Position numbers and translations under genes: made by a program. Source: Tahibacter aquaticus (GTDB lineage: Bacteria > Pseudomonadota > Gammaproteobacteria > Xanthomonadales > Rhodanobacteraceae). From it: 64,000 bases of DNA. Where the stretch lies: assembly GCF_004363655.1 (NCBI RefSeq), contig NZ_SNZH01000002.1:310001-374000 (forward strand), written 5' to 3'. Below the pieces are notes generated by a model that ran no database searches, was not told where the DNA came from, and worked only from the letters and a program-made list of their open reading frames with translations. Shown one piece after another: positions 60,379 through 64,000 of the stretch; the stretch's first letter is position 1; each line of letters opens with the position of its first letter.

Positions 60379-63300
60379 TTCGGCGGCGCCGGCGGAATCC
60401 ACAGACTGATGGACGGCTCGGTCCTGTCGTCCTTGCCCAGGATGACTTCGTAGTTCAGCGTATACATGTTGCGCAACAGGTCGACGGTGATCTTGTCCGC
60501 GGCGACCTTTGGCGTGGAGACGAGGAAAGTGCCGTCGGGTTCGTACAGGTCGACCTGGTAGTTCTCCGGTCCGGTGCCGTTGCGCCGGCGCAGTACGTAC
60601 AGATAGCCTTTCGCTTCCACGGCCAGGTCCAGATACGACGAGTTGGCCGGATCTTTCAGCGCCAGCGTGGAAATGTTCTCGCCGCCCTTGGGGTTTTTGA
60701 AATAGCGCACGGGCTTGCCTTCCAGGTCGAAGGCCTGGATGCGGTCGTTGCCGCCTTCGAGCACCAGCACGCGGCCGTCCAGGCCGACGGCCAGGGCGCG
60801 CGGTCCGTCGAGCAGTCCTTCGCGCTTGCCTTCGCCGCCGGCCATGGTGGCCTGCGCGGCCAGATCGTCGCTGCTCGCCACGGCCGGCAGCTTGAGCATC
60901 CACAGCTTGTGCGATTTGTAGCTGACGCCCAGCACCACGCCCTGCGGATGCAGTACATAGCGGTCGATGCCGACCGGGAAACGGCCCCAGCTCTTGTTGC
61001 TGCGCGTGGCGAAATCGGGCTTGCCCAGGTATTTCAGCTCGACCCGGCGCAGATGCATGCCGCCGGCCGGGTTTTTCTCGGCGTCGAAATCGCCGCGGCT
61101 GGCATCGACGAAGAAATTGCGCCCGCTGCCATCCTGCGCACTGGTCACGTCGTAGAAAACTGCGCCGGGCAGGTTGAAACCGACCGGCGGCGTGGCGTAG
61201 GCGCTGTCGGGATCTTCCAATGTGGACAGATTCTGCAAGGTATACATGGACTGGTTGCTGCGCGGCGTGGCCGCATCGTCCATGGGCTGGTTCAGGCCGG
61301 TGGCCTGCCAGGCATAGGCGACCATGGCCGGGCGCTGCGCCGTGGTGATCGACAGCAGGCGCTGGATCTGATGGTCGCGATACGGCTGCGGCGAAGTCGC
61401 GGTGGCCGTGGGCGGGTCTTTGCTGCCCTGCCAGAAATGCCCGCGCGCCTTGGTATAGGCGATCTTCGAGGCATGAGTATAGATCGAGGCGCCGCTCAGC
61501 GGCACTTCGTTGGTGGTGATTTCCAGACCGGCGATGCTCAGGGTGGAGCCGGACGTGCCCTTGGCATCGATCCAGGCCGATTCGCCCTGGCCGGCCTGCC
61601 AGCCATTTTCTGCATAAAAGAACACGTATATTTTCAGCCGGCCGCCGGCGGGTACGTCGCTGAATTTCACGTTGAGCGGCTTGCTGTGCGGCGGCGCGGA
61701 CAGGCGGAATACCTGGCGCGGCAAAGTAGCGCCCTTGTCGTAGACCACGCTGACGGCGTAGCTGGTAGCCAGGTCGGGGAACTTGTGCCAGCGTTCGTCG
61801 GCCTTGAGGGTGATGTCCAGGTCGATGGCACGGGTGATTTCCGCATTGAATACCCAGGGCGAGCTCATCACCTCGCAGATGGTCTGGCTCAGCTGGGCGG
61901 CGGTCACCGCGGCGCTGACGATGGTGCTGAACACGTTGAAGAACGGCGCACAGCGCGCGGCCGTGCCTTCGGCGAACTTCTGCATGAGGTACTGGCCCAG
62001 CGCCGTGGCCGGTGACAGCAGCATCGGCCCCAGGGTGATGGCCAGATCCTTGATCGCCTTGGTCGAATCCTGTGCTACGCCGATATACGTGGCCGAGCCG
62101 CCCGCGACCAGGAAGCCGGCCACGGTACAGACCGCGAACAGTACTTCCTTGTCCGCCATCAGCTTCACCACCGGCTGGGAATTGGTGATGGCGATGCCGG
62201 CAAACAGGATGATCATCGGCAAGGCCATTTCCGCGACCACGGTGACGGCGACGCCGACCGGGCATACGGCGCTGTCGTAGCTGCCGCCGCGGCCAAGGCC
62301 GCCGAAGTACAGTTGTATCGATTGTGCATCCGGTGGCACCGGAATCACGATGCGGGTCGGGTCGGCCGGCAGCGGCACGCCGAACACGGTGCGCACCGGC
62401 GGTACCAGTTCGAGGAACTTGGTATTCGGGTCTTGCTGGAAGATCGGGCGCAGGCCGCTGGGAATCTTGTCCGACCAGTCCTTCGGTGCCAGCACCTGGC
62501 CCTTGGCATCGCGGTATTGCACGCAGGCCGACAGGTGGCGCAGCCACTCGTTGGTGCAATGCATGACCAGGTTGCCGTTGGCGCTGTCGTCGACGATGGA
62601 AAACGCGCGCAAGGTCTTGCCGCCTTCGCCTTTCTCGCCGATGCCGAAGGCGCCGCTGGGCGAGGCGCCAAGCTCCTTGTTGGCCTTGATGGCGAAGGTC
62701 AGCGCCGTGCGCAGGTCGTTGAGACGGAAGCTGCCGCTGGCGCTGGCCTTGGTGCCGGCGACCAGGCCGGCGAATTCGGCTTTCAGCGTGACTGGCTTGC
62801 CGGCTTCCACCGTGCCTTCGGGCTTGAGGTGCGCTCGTAGCAGGCCTTCCGGATAGGCCGGTGTGGACAGGGTCACGTGGACGCGTCCGGCCAGCAGATC
62901 CTGCACCACGGCCGGGCTGAGTGCGGCATCCTTGTCGTTGTTCAGCCAGATATCGCTGGTGTTGTATTCCTTGTTTGCCGGTGCCGGGGCGTAGCTGAGG
63001 TTGGGGTCCATCACCAGGCCGCTGCCTGGCGTGCGGTTGGCCAGCGCCCATTTGTACGGGCCGGCGGCGCTTACCGCTTCGGCCGCGAGCAGGCCTTCCT
63101 GCGCCGGGGCGCTGCCGTCGCTGGCGCGCGCCGCATAGGTCGCCGTGGTCACGCCGTATTGCACGTTCCATTGCTGGCCGCGCAGACGCTCGTCGTCCTT
63201 GGCCAGGCGGATGGCCAGGCCGAGCGGTCCGGGCAGCGCCGCGGCAACGCGCGTGTGCAGGATGCGCGTGTACACCAGGTTGCCCTGCGCATCGCGCAGC

Positions 63301-63971
63301 GGCTGGCCGTCGGGACCGACTGCCACCTCGGTCTTCATCCAGCGCTCGCCCAGGCTGCCGATGATTTCGGTCAGCGCGCCGCTGCGGCTCAGGGCGACGG
63401 CGACGCACTGGTTCTTGATGTAGGCCGGTATGTCGAAATCGCCCTTGGTGCCGAGGTTGATCAGCTCCGGATGGGCCAGCAGCAGGGCCTGGGCCGATTC
63501 GAAACTGCCGTGCAGGTTGCTGATGCCTTCGGGCATCCAGTCGCTGTCGCCCTCGGCGGCAAGCTGCGCCGCATACGGCAGCAGCTTCGGATGCACATCC
63601 CAGAGTTTCTGCGCGCTCGCGCGCGACAGCCGTGCCGCCGACTGCACGCCGCTATGCGGCACATGGAAGGCCAGCTGCAGGGTCTGCTCGGCCGGGCGGC
63701 CGTCAATCTCGATGGGCCGTGCCAGTTCGAGCATGGACACCGCGTCGCTGGGCAGGCCGGCTTCCAGATAGTGGGTCAGGTCGCTGTCGGGTATATGGCG
63801 CAGGAAACGCTGCTCCGCGCGCGCCTCGCGCCGCGTATGCGCATCGTGCGGGCGCACGGCGAACGAACGCAGGCCTACATGCAAGACCAGCTCGCTGTCG
63901 GCGGCCACCTGCGGCTGGATGAAATTCAGCAGGTGTTTTTCAGTGGGACGTGATTCCTGCGCGGCGTTCAT
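60375..63971 (-). CDS. 1198-residue protein of unknown function, coupled to the pentapeptide-repeat gene
   Basis: No signal peptide; the ATG at 63971 has a GGGGAAAG site. A segment near residues 255-385 ends in GRVHVTLSTPAYPEGLLRAHL, which recalls the CHRD domain. Two or three hydrophobic segments follow about residues 570-660 (VAVTVVAEMALPMIILFAGI, LFAVCTVAGFLVAGGS). The C-terminal third has NHL/beta-propeller-like text (ALAVGLDGRVLVLEGGNDRI; YLDLAVEAKGYLYVLRRR). I know no characterised protein with this build. Together with its coupled neighbour it may form a secreted or cell-surface complex, but that is speculation. The gene is complete, ending 29 bases short of the window edge. Confidence 0.75.
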   Translation of the reverse strand: MNAAQESRPTEKHLLNFIQPQVAADSELVLHVGLRSFAVRPHDAHTRREARAEQRFLRHIPDSDLTHYLEAGLPSDAVSMLELARPIEIDGRPAEQTLQLAFHVPHSGVQSAARLSRASAQKLWDVHPKLLPYAAQLAAEGDSDWMPEGISNLHGSFESAQALLLAHPELINLGTKGDFDIPAYIKNQCVAVALSRSGALTEIIGSLGERWMKTEVAVGPDGQPLRDAQGNLVYTRILHTRVAAALPGPLGLAIRLAKDDERLRGQQWNVQYGVTTATYAARASDGSAPAQEGLLAAEAVSAAGPYKWALANRTPGSGLVMDPNLSYAPAPANKEYNTSDIWLNNDKDAALSPAVVQDLLAGRVHVTLSTPAYPEGLLRAHLKPEGTVEAGKPVTLKAEFAGLVAGTKASASGSFRLNDLRTALTFAIKANKELGASPSGAFGIGEKGEGGKTLRAFSIVDDSANGNLVMHCTNEWLRHLSACVQYRDAKGQVLAPKDWSDKIPSGLRPIFQQDPNTKFLELVPPVRTVFGVPLPADPTRIVIPVPPDAQSIQLYFGGLGRGGSYDSAVCPVGVAVTVVAEMALPMIILFAGIAITNSQPVVKLMADKEVLFAVCTVAGFLVAGGSATYIGVAQDSTKAIKDLAITLGPMLLSPATALGQYLMQKFAEGTAARCAPFFNVFSTIVSAAVTAAQLSQTICEVMSSPWVFNAEITRAIDLDITLKADERWHKFPDLATSYAVSVVYDKGATLPRQVFRLSAPPHSKPLNVKFSDVPAGGRLKIYVFFYAENGWQAGQGESAWIDAKGTSGSTLSIAGLEITTNEVPLSGASIYTHASKIAYTKARGHFWQGSKDPPTATATSPQPYRDHQIQRLLSITTAQRPAMVAYAWQATGLNQPMDDAATPRSNQSMYTLQNLSTLEDPDSAYATPPVGFNLPGAVFYDVTSAQDGSGRNFFVDASRGDFDAEKNPAGGMHLRRVELKYLGKPDFATRSNKSWGRFPVGIDRYVLHPQGVVLGVSYKSHKLWMLKLPAVASSDDLAAQATMAGGEGKREGLLDGPRALAVGLDGRVLVLEGGNDRIQAFDLEGKPVRYFKNPKGGENISTLALKDPANSSYLDLAVEAKGYLYVLRRRNGTGPENYQVDLYEPDGTFLVSTPKVAADKITVDLLRNMYTLNYEVILGKDDRTEPSISLWIPPAPPK

Positions 63972-64000
63972 GTGCTTTCCCCGGTAGTGACTCTGTCGAG

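Noticed and set aside
60379-63408. Upstream extension of the pentapeptide-repeat frame
   Set aside because: It overlaps the 1198-residue gene in another frame and consists of low-complexity Arg/Ala-rich text. The ATGA overlap at 60378 gives a natural start.

Overview
The window is GC-rich (42 of 60 bases in 10141-10200) with gammaproteobacterial gene content and order: divergent speA/speE, hemD-hemX-hemY, a YheT-type hydrolase, DUF2845, and a secreted cupredoxin carrying the C-terminal 'NPAQSGHGF' domain common in Xanthomonadales. My best guess is a chromosomal segment of a Xanthomonadales bacterium, probably Rhodanobacteraceae (Dokdonella/Tahibacter/Dyella-like). This is inferred from gene content; there is no rRNA or tRNA in the window to confirm it.

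Layout. 1-6482: the 3' end of a large Rhs polymorphic toxin gene and an overlapping immunity-type gene of lower GC, closed by a bidirectional terminator. 6606-11787: an OleD-like reductase, polyamine synthesis (speA, speE) and an AEC permease. 12076-21660: the most interesting region. A two-domain cupredoxin and a TorF-type outer-membrane protein on the minus strand face an eight-gene plus-strand run: ECF sigma factor, zinc-finger anti-sigma factor, subtilase, DmsE/MtrA/PioA-type decahaem cytochrome, MtrB/PioB-type porin, cupredoxin, cytochrome c4-like dihaem protein and Tat-exported HiPIP. The porin-cytochrome pair plus periplasmic carriers resembles the Pio/Mto iron-oxidation conduits. Tight fusion to its own sigma/anti-sigma/protease module looks unusual, and the anti-sigma periplasmic domain resembles the subtilase propeptide.

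21817-32973: housekeeping and envelope genes (rhodanese, thioesterases, hemDXY, a ferredoxin reductase, SrkA-type kinase, acyltransferase, YheT hydrolase), then a 659-bp noncoding stretch rich in palindromes. 33633-42275: a Ycf46-like AAA ATPase, two TPR enzymes (sulfotransferase-like and Asp/Asn beta-hydroxylase), a sigma-54 activator next to a near-consensus sigma-54 promoter that reads into a small stress operon (DUF1328, DUF2383, CsbD), a candidate structured sRNA and a small secreted protein. 42346-50600: TonB receptor, SLC13 permease and a pair of hybrid histidine kinases. 50809-57590: small envelope-stress lipoproteins, low-affinity iron permease family protein, BON protein, S41 peptidase, UppP and a beta-lactamase-fold hydrolase. 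57674-63971: a zinc-ribbon protein, then an overlapping pair encoding a pentapeptide-repeat protein and a 1198-residue protein of unknown function.

A REP-like palindrome family is scattered through the intergenic gaps (11.9, 21.7, 27.7, 33.6 and 51.7-51.9 kb). No CRISPR array, insertion sequence, integrase, rRNA or tRNA was seen.
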